Assembly (NCBI RefSeq): GCF_046630445.1
Contig: NC_092335.1
Location: forward strand, 628,215,501-628,279,500
DNA length: 64,000 bases
DNA from: Rutidosis leptorrhynchoides
Taxonomy: Eukaryota > Streptophyta > Magnoliopsida > Asterales > Asteraceae
Reading direction: 5' to 3'
This document shows positions 49,927 to 61,060 of this stretch, piece by piece (the stretch's first letter is position 1; the number at the start of each line of letters is the position of its first letter). The position numbers and the translations under genes were made by a program. Below the pieces are notes generated by a model, which saw nothing but the letters and a program-made list of their open reading frames with translations, was not told where the DNA came from and made no database searches.

Positions 49927-50970
49927 AAATGCTCGGCTTTTAGCATTAGCATTTCTAGTGTTGCCCTTCTTCTTCAGACACTGGTTGCGGAAAAATGCCC
50001 CTTCTCACCGCAGTCATAGCAGGTAGGAACGATTGCGTTGGCTTTGGTTGCAGGAGTATCCGTTGGAGGAACTACAACTCTACAATTCTTGGCTATATGG
50101 CCAATCTTCTTACACTTGGTGCACTCAGCCTTGCACCACCCAGAATGGTATTTCTCACAACGCTTACAGAAAGGTTGTTTCCCAGAGTAACCTCCTTTTG
50201 AATTCTCATCAACTTTCATATTAGAAACCTTGGCTCGATCCCTGAGCAGGTTCAAACTTCCTTTTGCCTTCATTTGTCTTAGACTCGGCTTGCTTATTTG
50301 CCACGGTTTTTCTCCTCTTAGCCATCATGAGGTTTTGAGCCATCAGTATCACTGCATCTAAAGTCTCTTTACTAGCAGCAATGACATTTCCCTGAATCTC
50401 GTCAGGAAGACCTTCTATGTATTGCTCTATCTTCTTTTGCTTAGTTGGTACCATCTCTGGGCACAAAGTAACCAACTCTATAAACCTGTTGGTATAAGCT
50501 TCAATATCGGTTCCTTTTACCTTCAATTCCCAGAACTCAACTTCCAACTTTTGAATTTGGTTTCGCGGACAGAATTTTTTTGTCATCATTCGCTTCAGAA
50601 CAGGTCATGGAATAGCATTTGCAGCATCTAGCCCCACAGTTTGGGCATAACCGTTCCACCATGTTAGAGCTAGGTGACTTAGCATATGAGTGGCATACTT
50701 CACTTGATCGACATCCGCACAGTTACAGATACGAAAGATGGATTCGAGCTTTTCGAACCAACGAGTTAGTTCTACAGCTTCTTCACTCCCCTTAAAAGAC
50801 GGAGGCTTGCAATTCATAAACTCCTTGTAGCTGCAAGAAGTGGGAGGATTTCCTTAGTTGTTCCCATGATTATTATGATTGCCTTGTGCAGCGGCCAACA
50901 TATGTTGGAATTGAGCAGGAGTCAAAGAGACATTGGGGATATTGGCAGCACCTCGAGTTAATTGAACCAT
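49927..50970 (-). pseudogene. Element F gag with zinc knuckles
   Basis: The start at 50970 reads MVQLTRGAANIPNVS. Stops at 50854-50856 (CAA-type to TAA) and 50605-50607 (TGG-type to TGA) break gag. The gag domain includes LTRWFEKLESIFRI and LALTWWNGYAQ. Knuckle CTKCKKIGHIAKNC is intact. A second, CYDCGEKGH, is cut by a frameshift near 49990. Confidence 0.87.
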
Positions 50971-51275
50971 CGTTCTTCAATACATAAGTATAGTATTAGT
51001 TAAAGAGTTCACGGTGCTAATAAATCATAAGTTTGATAAATGCACAAGGTTCACACAACAAATACAACCAAACAGATATATCCAAACGGACACGAATGAG
51101 GTATGATAAATGGTAAAATAACAAGATGTAATCAAAATACTTGAATTAAACCATAAAACCACTAGTTTTACAAGAATCAAAGAAAACAAGGTAACTTAGG
51201 CATATGCCTTTACATAAACAACGGAAATGGAAATAAATTAAAATCCTAAGATCTAATCCTTCTTAGGCGACGGAG
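50971..51275 (-). other. Element F leader, cut by element G
   Basis: Non-coding sequence upstream of gag. No primer-binding site is reached before G begins at 51276. Confidence 0.6.
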
Positions 51276-53283
51276 TGTAACAACCCGAACCAAACCCGTG
51301 CAAAATATCACAAAAAAAATAAAATTTTAAACTGGCCAGCATATGGCGCGGCGCGCGAAACCACCTGGAAATACACGAAAATGTTTGGCCGTTTCCCGAC
51401 ATAATTAGACAAAACGCTTTCATCTACAAGTTCATATATGTAAAACTAGCACGTTCCATTAATAAAATTAGTTTTACGAAGTGGGGCCTACACGACCCAA
51501 ATTACAAGTTTAAATACAAAATATGAGTTTCGACCGCCAAAAAGTTTAAGTACCAAACTACACTACGAGCATGGAGTTTGGGATTAAACTACCCAAGTCT
51601 CGGTCAAACTCCAAGAACTATCACATCCAAAAAGCGTCCCCTAACAACAAAGCGGGATCTCTAATCCAAGATAATGCCCTTACCCTTGTCCACAATCGAA
51701 CCTATAAAAAGGTAAACAATGAGAGGGTAAGCAAAGCTTAGTGAATGCAATAATTATACATATACATATATAATATACCTACTTGCATACACTTACACAC
51801 ACCGCATAATCGTTAGTAATAACAATTAGCATACAAACTCCAAGTAAGCTAATCACCTCAAAATACCGCAACTAGCAATATCAATATCACAAGCTCCGCA
51901 ATAATATAATATGATACATCCTGACATATACATAAATAACTATATGGTTAACCATAAACTCGTCATGGTGCTACCGGCTCCATGGTTCACACCATACGCA
52001 ATGCTATAACGCTACCGGCTCCGTGGTTCACGTCACTACGCATTCGATTCATACTCTTTTATAGTGCTACCGGCTCCGTGGTTCACACTTTGTTTTATAG
52101 TGCTACCGGCTCCGTGGTTCACACTTTGATGCTACCGGCTCCGTGGTCCACATCACAAACGTGCACTATGATGCTACCGGCTCCGTGGTTCACATCATAG
52201 CACACTCACACACACACTATGGCACTCCCGGCTCTGTGGGTCATACCATAGCATACAAATAAATATACCATATACATACATGTATAATTACTCCACTCAC
52301 CTCAAAGTCTCTTGTGAAAGATAATCAAGTCCGAGAATCTTCAAGGTAACGCACCTATTACATTTTACACAATATCAATCACAACTCAAGTTGGTCAACC
52401 CACTAAAACTCCATTCTAGGGTTATCTTGACCCATTGTGCAATTTTGACCCATTTGCAACCCTAACCCTAATATTTGGGTTAACATCCCCAAAACCCTAA
52501 TCATTTGCCAAGTTAAGTCCTAAGACGCTTTCCAATACAAGGTTTATGCATCAAACACATACATTAACCCACTTAGGACCATCTTGACCCATTTGACCAT
52601 TTAAAGTCAATACACCCATTTCGGGTCATCTACTAACCCACTTAACACCCCTTAACATATATTTAAGTGTGCTAGTAATTTAACTAACTAATTTAAGCTC
52701 ATAAACATAGATTAATACTTTGAAAACCCTAGTTAGCCAACTTTGAGTCCACATGACCCAAATTCACCCAAAAACCCCTAATTCACTAACAAATGGGTTT
52801 TTATGTGCCAATAACCCAAACCCTAACCCTTGATACAATTAAAGTAAGAAATTAGGTTTTATAACTTACCAACACAATCACCACGTAGCTAGCGACTAGA
52901 TGAACGACTTTAGAACTCGCAATAAGACCCGATTCAACTTCCTTCTTCCTTTAATGGAGCTCTCTCACTCTAGAACTTCCTCTCTCTCTAGGATTTAATG
53001 GAAAGTGATAAGGTAGATGGAAATGGAGTAGAGGAGACTCCAACAACTGATTTGGGGCCTTAAAGTTGGACCCTAAAGTGATTTTACCAAATTGCCCCCA
53101 AAATATCTAATTTAAAAAGAGGGAAGAATCTGTCAGCCCGTAATGGCGCGGCGCGCCATAAGGCCGCGCGGCGCGCCGAATGCCCAGTTCAGCTTCTTTT
53201 GCATTTTTTATTATGTAAAACAAAACTTCCACTTCAAGGATCTTAAACACACGTATGTACAAGGAAAATACTTGGGTCTTACA
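51276..53283 (-). repeat. Element G 3' LTR
   Basis: Related to the D LTRs but clearly diverged. The minisatellite at 51966-52245 has GGCTCCGTGGTTCAC units instead of GGCACGTGGTTCAC. GCGCGGCGCGC occurs at 51346 and twice at 53146-53176. The shared island is at 51711-51750. Confidence 0.9.
51966..52245. repeat. LTR minisatellite, G variant
   Basis: About eight GCTACCGGCTCCGTGG-type units. No unit has CACGTG, unlike the homologous arrays in element D. Confidence 0.88.
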
Positions 53284-53296
53284 ACTCTCCCCCACT
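53284..53296 (-). other. Polypurine tract of element G
   Basis: The minus strand reads AGTGGGGGAGAGT, identical to that of D. Confidence 0.9.
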
Positions 53297-55149
53297 TATT
53301 CGGATTGCATCCTCGCGATCCAAGCCGCATGACAAGAAGGAAGATAAACCAACACAAACTCTTCGGGCTCCTAAGTAAACTCGGAACCCTTACTCCGTCG
53401 CCATTGAACTTTGAAGATCCTAACCTCTTTATGCCTCAACCTTTTGACCTTTTCATCAAGTATAGCAATCGGCTCCTCAATATACTCTAACTTATTGTTT
53501 AGCTCAATCTCGTCTAATGGCACCCAAGATGAATCATCCGCAAGACACTTACGGAGATGGGAAACATGAAATGTATTATGGATCCCCGCAAGCTCTTCGG
53601 GTAATTCCAACCGATACGCGACTTCACCAACGCGAGCTAAAACCTTAAATGGTCCAATAAACCGAGGAGCTAACTTTCCCCATTTTCGAAATCGAATAAT
53701 ACCTTTCCATGGCGAAACCTTAAGCATCACCATGTCACCTTCTTGAAATTCGATCGTTCGTCTACGTTTGTCGGCATACGACTTTTGTCTATCTTGAGCC
53801 TTTTTCAAATGATCCCGAATAATGTCAATCTTGTTATTCGTCTCTAAAACCAAATCGGTACTCCCGATTTCCTTTTGCCCCACTTCACCCCAACAAATCG
53901 GGGTTCGACACCTACGCCCATAAAGCATCTCATAAGGTGGCATCCCAATACTAGTATGATAACTATTATTGTACGAGAATTCCACCAAGGGTAAGTGCTC
54001 ATCCCAACTACCCCCAAAATCAATAATACACGCCCGTAACATATCCTCCAATGTTTGATTCGTACGCTCGGTTTGACCGTCCGTTTGAGGATGATACGCC
54101 GTGCTCAATTTCAATTGTGTACCCATATCTTCGTGAAACTTTTCCCAAAACCGAGATGTAAAACGGGTATCTCGATCCGAAATAATAGATATAGGAACTC
54201 CGTGTCGAGAGATGACTTCCTTGATAAACAAATTAGCCAAGGTCTCCGACGATATCGCTTCCTTAATGGGAAGAAACAAAGCACTTTTCGTTAATCGATC
54301 AACTATAACCCAAATCGAATCAAATTGGGTCCTTGTCGTTTTAGGTAAATTTGTGATGAAATCCATGGTAATGTGCTCCCATTTCCATTTCGGGATTTCT
54401 AACGGTTGTAACTTACCATACGGCTTTTGGTACTCGGCCTTAACTTGCAAACATGTAACACATTGTTCAACATATTTTACAACATCACATTTCATGCCCG
54501 GCCACCAATAATCTTTCCTTAAATCAAGGTACATTTTCGTCGCACCCGGATGAATGGAATACTTTGACTTATGTGCTTCATCAAGTAGCACTTGTCGATA
54601 ATCACCCATCTTAGGCACCCACACTCTTCCTTGAAAAGACAACAAACCACACGAACCCATAGTAATAAACTCTGATTGCCCCACAATTTGTTCCTCATGC
54701 TTGTTGTGAACGTAAGCCTCAATTTGAATCACACCAAGTTTTTCAAGAAAATCGTTAGTAATAATCATACGTAACAATCCCAATCGTAACGCCGGGTGAT
54801 GATTCTTTCGACTCAACGCATTCGCGACCACATTCGCCTTGCCCGGATGATAAAGTATCTCACAATCATAATCTTTCACCACATCCATCCACCTTCGTTG
54901 GCGATAATTCAAATCTCGTTGATTAAAGAGATGTTTCAAACTCTTATGATCCGAATAAATCGTACACTTGACACCATACAAGTAATGGCGCCAAATTTTC
55001 AACGCATGCACAACCGCCGCCAACTCAAGATCATGAGTCAGATATCTCGTTTCGTATTCCTTCAATTGTCGAGAGGCATAAGCGATGACTTTACCTCTTT
55101 GCATTAGAACACACCCAAGCCCATTTAACGATGCATCACAATAAACCGT
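53297..55149 (-). pseudogene. Element G RNase H, integrase, chromodomain
   Basis: The open frame to 53371 is about 590 element codons; its first 13-14 codons belong to the H LTR. RNase H starts [13 protein letters not shown] and keeps THDLEL and [11 protein letters not shown]. The integrase zinc region is [17 protein letters not shown] to [10 protein letters not shown]. Core motifs are [20 protein letters not shown] and [19 protein letters not shown], with no stop. The chromodomain is broken by a TGG-to-TAG type stop at 53371-53373, and a small deletion near the end gives an early stop. Confidence 0.9.
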
Positions 55150-55154
55150 CATGT

Positions 55155-57997
55155 TATAACAACCCTCACTTTTCCCTTCTGAATTTACCAAGTTGTCCTT
55201 AGGGTTTCAATGTCATATTATGTGCATCATCATTAGGGTTGTTATCTATTTCGACAAACGAACATTTATACTTTCATTAAATGATCGTAATTATTATTAA
55301 ACCCTAATATGATATAAAACCCTAAACCTAACCTTACCTATTAACTACAAAACCCTAATACCATTTAATATTAAATAATAAACCCTAACCCTAATACTAA
55401 ATGTAAACTATATGTAATAAATAAATTATGACATTATAAAATTTAACTAGTATGAACTAAGTAAAAATTTATAAAAAGACATGGACAAATAAACATATGA
55501 TTAAATAAAATAAACTTTAAATAAATGTAAATAAAAAAATATATTATATATATAAGTAAAGCCGTATAAAAAATAATAATGATATGTATAAAAAAAAAGG
55601 GAAAAGGCAAGAACTTGATCCATAAGCTTTCATAAATCCTAGTCTAATGCAAATTGGGGTTCTTGATCACCAAGTAATTGAGTAAGATTAGGAAACCTAA
55701 CACATGAATTGTTTCCCTATAAAAACCCTCAAGTTTTCCTTAAATCCCACCACAAAAATCCTTGCTTTAGCCAACAGAATTCCTCATGTTTTTCCTCTAA
55801 TATTGTCGACCAAAAACCTGCAGTTCTCTTCTCTTCTAGTCAACAAAACAGCTCACCAGAACAGCTGCAAGTCGACACCCTCTGCAGCCCCAATTCGACA
55901 CCCTTTCATCATCAAAAACCACCACCATTCATCACCCTCTAAACCTGCAAATCGACCACCCATCTAGCCACCTATCGCCACCCTTCTGCAGTCCACAACA
56001 GCTCAAGAATCGACCCCTAAACAACCCATTACTGCTGCATTTTTTCTTCTGTTTTGTGCAGCTATTCTGCTGTGATTTTCGACCCAAGTTGCAGCCTTTT
56101 TCTGCTGCTGCAAACCGCCACCCACACCCTTTGTTTCTGCTATTTTTCGCCACCCAAAACAGCCTAAAAGTCGACTGCTTTGCTGTACTTTTTCTGCTGC
56201 GTTTTGTGCTTGATTTCCTGCTGTTTCTGCACGTCCAAAAACAGCCCAAACCCGCCTGATTTGTACCCCGTTACTGCTGCATCTTTCCTATTGGTTCTGC
56301 GTGTTCAAACAGTCCAAAACCCATCTGTTTTGGGTCGTCCCTGCTGCCGTGAATCTGTTTCTTTTCGGTTCATATTATTCACCACCTTTTTGATCTAAAC
56401 CCTTAAGGTATCCCTAAACTCTAATCTAATGTTACTTATTAATTTATTATGTTTAGTAGTATGTTGTTAATTAGGATTTGATCTTAAAGATAGTTATGAA
56501 TGATGTATGAATAACCCTAATGAATATGAACTAAATAATTAAATTGATCATGAAATTAGTAATATAATGATTATGAATAAAGTTATAAGTTAAAAGTATG
56601 ATGAAAGATGTATGATCATAATAAAAGATTATGAATTTATGTGATGAGCAATGTTATTAGGTTATGAATGTGTTAGTAAATAAAAAGTTATGATTTTATG
56701 TAAGAGAATAATGATTAGTAATATTTGAGGGTTGATTAGTAATATATGAAGGAAGGTTAGTAAGTAATAATAATGATACACATGCATGCATGCATGCATA
56801 CGTACGCATGTACATGTATACATTGTAGATATATGTGTGTGTGTATATGTGAATATATACATAGGTGTATATGTATATGTATATATGTATGTATATGTAC
56901 GTGTGTATGTATGTATGAGTGTGTATATGTATTAGATAAATATTATAAGAAATTACAAAGATGATAAGTAGTTATATGTATATATATGTATCACCTTTAC
57001 ACTAATATATATGTAACACATACATAAAAGATATACATACATAGTATGGCTATAAATATATACATAATATAATAATAAAGATTATATGTATATGTAACAT
57101 GTAGGTATGGATATATATAACACTTGTATTAATGAGACTACTTAATACTTGATTAATTAAAGAATAATACTACTATTATTATTATAACTCATACACTTAT
57201 CTATATAGTAACACTTAAGTACAGTAAGTATATTATCACTTATATAAATAAAACTTTTCCCGAAAACGGTCACTGTTAATATAGTTTACTATATTAATAA
57301 ACAAACTTTATGTCTATTAGACATTAACTAATCAAACATAATATCTCTAGGTTGAGATCTTCGTGTTCAACACTCCGATCATATAACTTACGTGGAATAT
57401 CTATCTGCTATTAAGGCGAACTTCATAGCCCCTCTTTTACTATTTCTTAACTGTTTACAAACTTTGGGGTGAGACACATGCTTGCTTTTAAACTGTTTTA
57501 CGCTTAGACACGAGTACTCAAACTTTGTTCTGATTAGTTCAAACTGTTGCTAACATGCTTTGATTCATGCTAAATCCCTACCATGATATCGTTAATTGCT
57601 ACGTATAAATGCAAGCTTAGTTATTGTGAATAGCGATATTGAGGGTGACGTCTCTATCCGGATGATCGCTGGTCAATGGATACATAATAACGATGAACGA
57701 CACGAACGTGATGTGTTTAGGGTAACTTATGGTTAGTATCGATATCATATACACCAGCACTACTACCGAACTAATTAAACTTTATAATTAAATCTTGTGG
57801 TCTAAAAACTTGGTTATTATTGATAAACCTATGTTGTTCACTCAACCATTGTTGGTTGACACTTTTAAGCATGTTTTGTCTCAGGTACTTAGATATATTG
57901 CTGCCGCTGTAGAACTGTGCTGTTACTTAGAAGTCAAGCCGAGCACTGGGACCAGAGTTAACATCCGCGTCAATGGCGATTTTGGCGGGGTGTTACA
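55155..57997 (+). repeat. Element H 5' LTR (2843 bp)
   Basis: Starts TATAACAACCCTC, not TG, and ends GGGGTGTTACA. Telo-box cluster 55299-55396. Candidate TATA box TATAAAAA at 55718-55725, followed by a leader rich in CTGCTG and CCACC. (CATG)n and (TGTA)n runs lie at 56775-56930. Shared island 57840-57910. Confidence 0.9.
55718..55725 (+). promoter_or_regulatory. TATA box of element H LTR
   Basis: CCCTATAAAAACC, conserved at 61626-61633 in the 3' LTR. It falls inside an 87-codon ORF (55704-55967), which argues that ORF is not translated from this promoter. Confidence 0.5.
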
Positions 57998-57999
57998 GT

Positions 58000-58013
58000 T
58001 GGTATCAGAGCTC
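58000..58013 (+). other. Primer-binding site of element H
   Basis: TGGTATCAGAGCTC, two bases after the 5' LTR, matches the initiator tRNA-Met complement. Confidence 0.9.
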
Positions 58014-60770
58014 TGGTTATAGGGAACTAGGTTACATTAGTGTGACTAACATGAATAGTTAGGATGCATTAGTGAGTCTAGTCTATAACCGAGTTGTTCA
58101 TCTGCATTGATTATTTGCATTACATTCTAGATTATGTGCATTAAGTTCACTTATATTTGTTATGCCTAGAACTCCTATACCATTTAAATCTTTATAAACA
58201 CTTTGCTATAGGAACTATACTTACACGTCTGACTCTTAGAATAAGAGCCATGACTTACTTGTATTCCAACAATAGAATGTCACCATAAATATCTCATTAT
58301 GTAATTTAGGAGAGCCAAGGCTTGTTATAGAGAACCAGGATTGCATTCTATGTGTGCCTTATGTGGGTACCTTAGCAATCTTTAGGTCTATAACCTTTCA
58401 TGCCTTAGTTTTAAGTGCTTTCCCTTAATCTTTATACTGCCAATCCATCTTACTACCTGCTTTTACCTCTATTGATATTTTGTATCCTTTCCTAAGGATA
58501 TCAAGCCAAAACCCTATCATCTTGCCTGATCCCGACTCTAAAGGATCGGTTAGTGTGTGATTGTTATCATAACCCTACATATCCTATGACCTGACTTTGC
58601 CATTGTGATTCAAAGTATTCTTTGACTCACACGAAGGGATGTCACTCATGACTCAACATTCCCACGTCAACTATCTAAGTTTGATCACGTGTCCTGACCT
58701 TATGGAGTGACCTTGGAATGGAAATATGAATTAGTGAAATATAATGACGCTTGGCCGACGTGATTATATTACGGTAATTCATATAGAAATTACAATATCA
58801 TGACATATGGAATAGAAAGTGAATCAAAGAGAAATTTCCAAGCCATTCATGTTATTACATGAAGGTTAATCAACATCTGATTTGTAGATATACGAGTAGC
58901 TCGTTTCAACCAAACTATCTGTCTCATACCCATGAGTAGATTAACAAATTCTCATATGCCATAAACGTTGTAAAGCTTTGCATTTTATCTTTCTTAAAAA
59001 ACTTATCTTTTTATCTTTGACGCTTAATTATCACATCCCCGCTAGAGGGAAGGATGCATGTTCTTAAGTGAACTGAAGTGACACCCCCGAAACTTCTTCG
59101 AAGCATGCCTCCTGTTATCTGCAATTACGCTCCTAGTGTAGATCTTCATAAACCCATTAGGAAACCCATCGAAGATAAGCGACAACCACTCGCAAGATTT
59201 TTATTTGAATATTCAAACGAAGATAAACACCACATTCACTATCACGTTCTCATACTCACCATTCATATCTCACTTGTCAGCAACAGCTTCACGCATGAAC
59301 ATTTGAATTCCAAGAACTTATATTAGCCATCAACCACACTAAAATTCAATGGTCATCATTACCTCGTAACACTTTTGCTCAAATATCACCTGGAATTTTC
59401 AAGGTCTTCACTCAAATTTTCTTAGTCTTTCTCCAAATATAAAATTCTGTTTGCCAAAATTTTACATACACTATTTTACTGTGTGATCCTCTCGAAATTT
59501 TATAAAATAAATTTATTTACTACCATTCATGCAAATTTTATAAATCGTATATGTTTATATAATAAAGTAAATAAAATTTACCTTTACTTATTTTTGACTA
59601 GTACATATAAAATTATACTCTCACTTTTACAAATCAACTATTTTATTCAAAAGATGTTTTACTTAAAATAGTACATGTTGTACATAACTCTAGTTTTACT
59701 AAGAACTTCTCTTCCTTTTTAAATTGTCACCTTAAACGACTCGAATTTCTATAAAATTTTCATCGCTTGTTTAAAAAATAAAAAATAAATAAAAAAATAA
59801 ATAAATTTTTTTTTTTGCATTATTCCACGTAGTAATCACAATTCCTCTTGCCCTTCGAAACTTACCATTGAGTTCATCATTCGAAATTCTATGTTCTCCG
59901 TAACTTTTCCCTTGTAAGGTTGACCGTTGAGAAGATTTTACTTCAGATATCTCACGGCTAAACCACAGCAACCTCGTAAAATGTCAATTCTATGATTTAA
60001 TATCTTTTTGACACAAGAAAGCATTTCTCAGATATATCCTCACCCGGTGTAAACTATTCCTTGTAGCCAATGGTTCATATTTCTTTTCATCCGCACTTAA
60101 ACTCATAAGTGAATGATAGATCGACTCGCCATCTGAGCGAGAAAGTCTTTCTCATTAAGATATCACACCTTTCGTGCGGATTCCTATGACTTATGATCCT
60201 CGCTATCTTATTTAAAGGAGTTACCTTAAATGTATATGACATTTATTTGGTCACTCCAAATATCTCTCTTCGTTGGTTGCAACTAGATGATTATCCTAGA
60301 TAAGGGTTCGACCTCTATTTTGACCTAACGGAAATCATAATCATAAAGTTACATTCGACTGTGTGCCTCCAAAATTTCTTCCAAGGATAAGTTCACATGT
60401 ATTGTAATATATTGAACAATATCTTTTCCACAAGACCATTTTGAGGGCATCTTAGTAATCATGGCTTGCTTTGCATATAAGCCAGATTAATGACCCCTCA
60501 GCTGGCATCTCGTTTCGCATTCCTTGAAAAATCATAGGCATCATGCCTATGGTTAATCTTCCAGAATTAAAATCTAAACACCAACTATATCAAACATAAG
60601 CCATGCATCAAACTACATGGCCGTAATCTCCACGTACTTCTCTCTGATTGTCTGCCCTAGTATGGAGACATGATCGCTCAATGATTTTAAATAAGCTTAG
60701 TAATGTTCATGGCATGTTTCAGGTGTCTGATTTATTGAAATGCTTGTAATATCACAATCCCTTTTAAAGA
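58014..60770 (+). other. Non-coding interior of element H
   Basis: No gypsy domain is recognised. An 82-codon ORF at 59078-59326 and smaller ones show no motif. The region is evenly AT-rich and stop-rich. Confidence 0.6.
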
Positions 60771-61023
60771 AACCTAGTCAGATGACACTCATGTTATTCC
60801 TTTGAATTACCTCCGCATTGATAATAAAATGCACTTCATAGAAGAACCTGTATAAGTTATGGGTCATAAGATTCAAACGCTTAGTACAGGGCACTATTCC
60901 TATTGTTAAGATCTGTTGGAATTCACGTAGAGGCCCCGAGTATACAGGGGAACGTGAAGACCAGATGAAACGAAAATATCCACATCTCTTCACTACTGCA
61001 AATGCATCCGAGAAGTCTACTTA
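60771..61023 (+). pseudogene. Chromodomain tail remnant in element H
   Basis: Translation in broken frames gives VIPLNYLRIDNKMHFIEEPV, then a stop. Further on, DNA matches the SRRGPE and KYPHLF coding segment at the end of element F pol. Several stops and frameshifts. It lies directly before the polypurine tract, as the end of pol does in F. Confidence 0.8.
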
Positions 61024-61025
61024 AA

Positions 61026-61060
61026 ACTTCGGGACGAAGTTTTCATTAACGGGGAGGAAC
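61026..61060 (+). other. Pol-tail motif and polypurine tract of element H
   Basis: ACTTCGGGACGAAGTTTTC, then TTAACGGGGAGGAAC, up to the 3' LTR. It matches the corresponding tract of F. Confidence 0.88.

Larger units (their letters stand above)
39424..51275 (-). mobile_element. Element F: Ty3/gypsy chromovirus, 5' LTR outside window
   Basis: A 3740-base 3' LTR (39424-43163), polypurine tract, and gag-pol on the minus strand up to a gag start near 50970. Coding is interrupted by solo LTR J (45371-48716). Element G begins at 51276 in the leader, so the rest of F, including the primer-binding site and 5' LTR, must lie right of the window. The integrase tail ends with [17 protein letters not shown], a chromodomain distinct from that of D and G. 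Many stops and frameshifts; inactive. Confidence 0.85.

Noticed and set aside
55704-55967. 87-codon ORF present in both H LTRs (also 61612-61875)
   Set aside because: The candidate TATA box lies inside the ORF, differences between copies often change residues, and no domain is seen.
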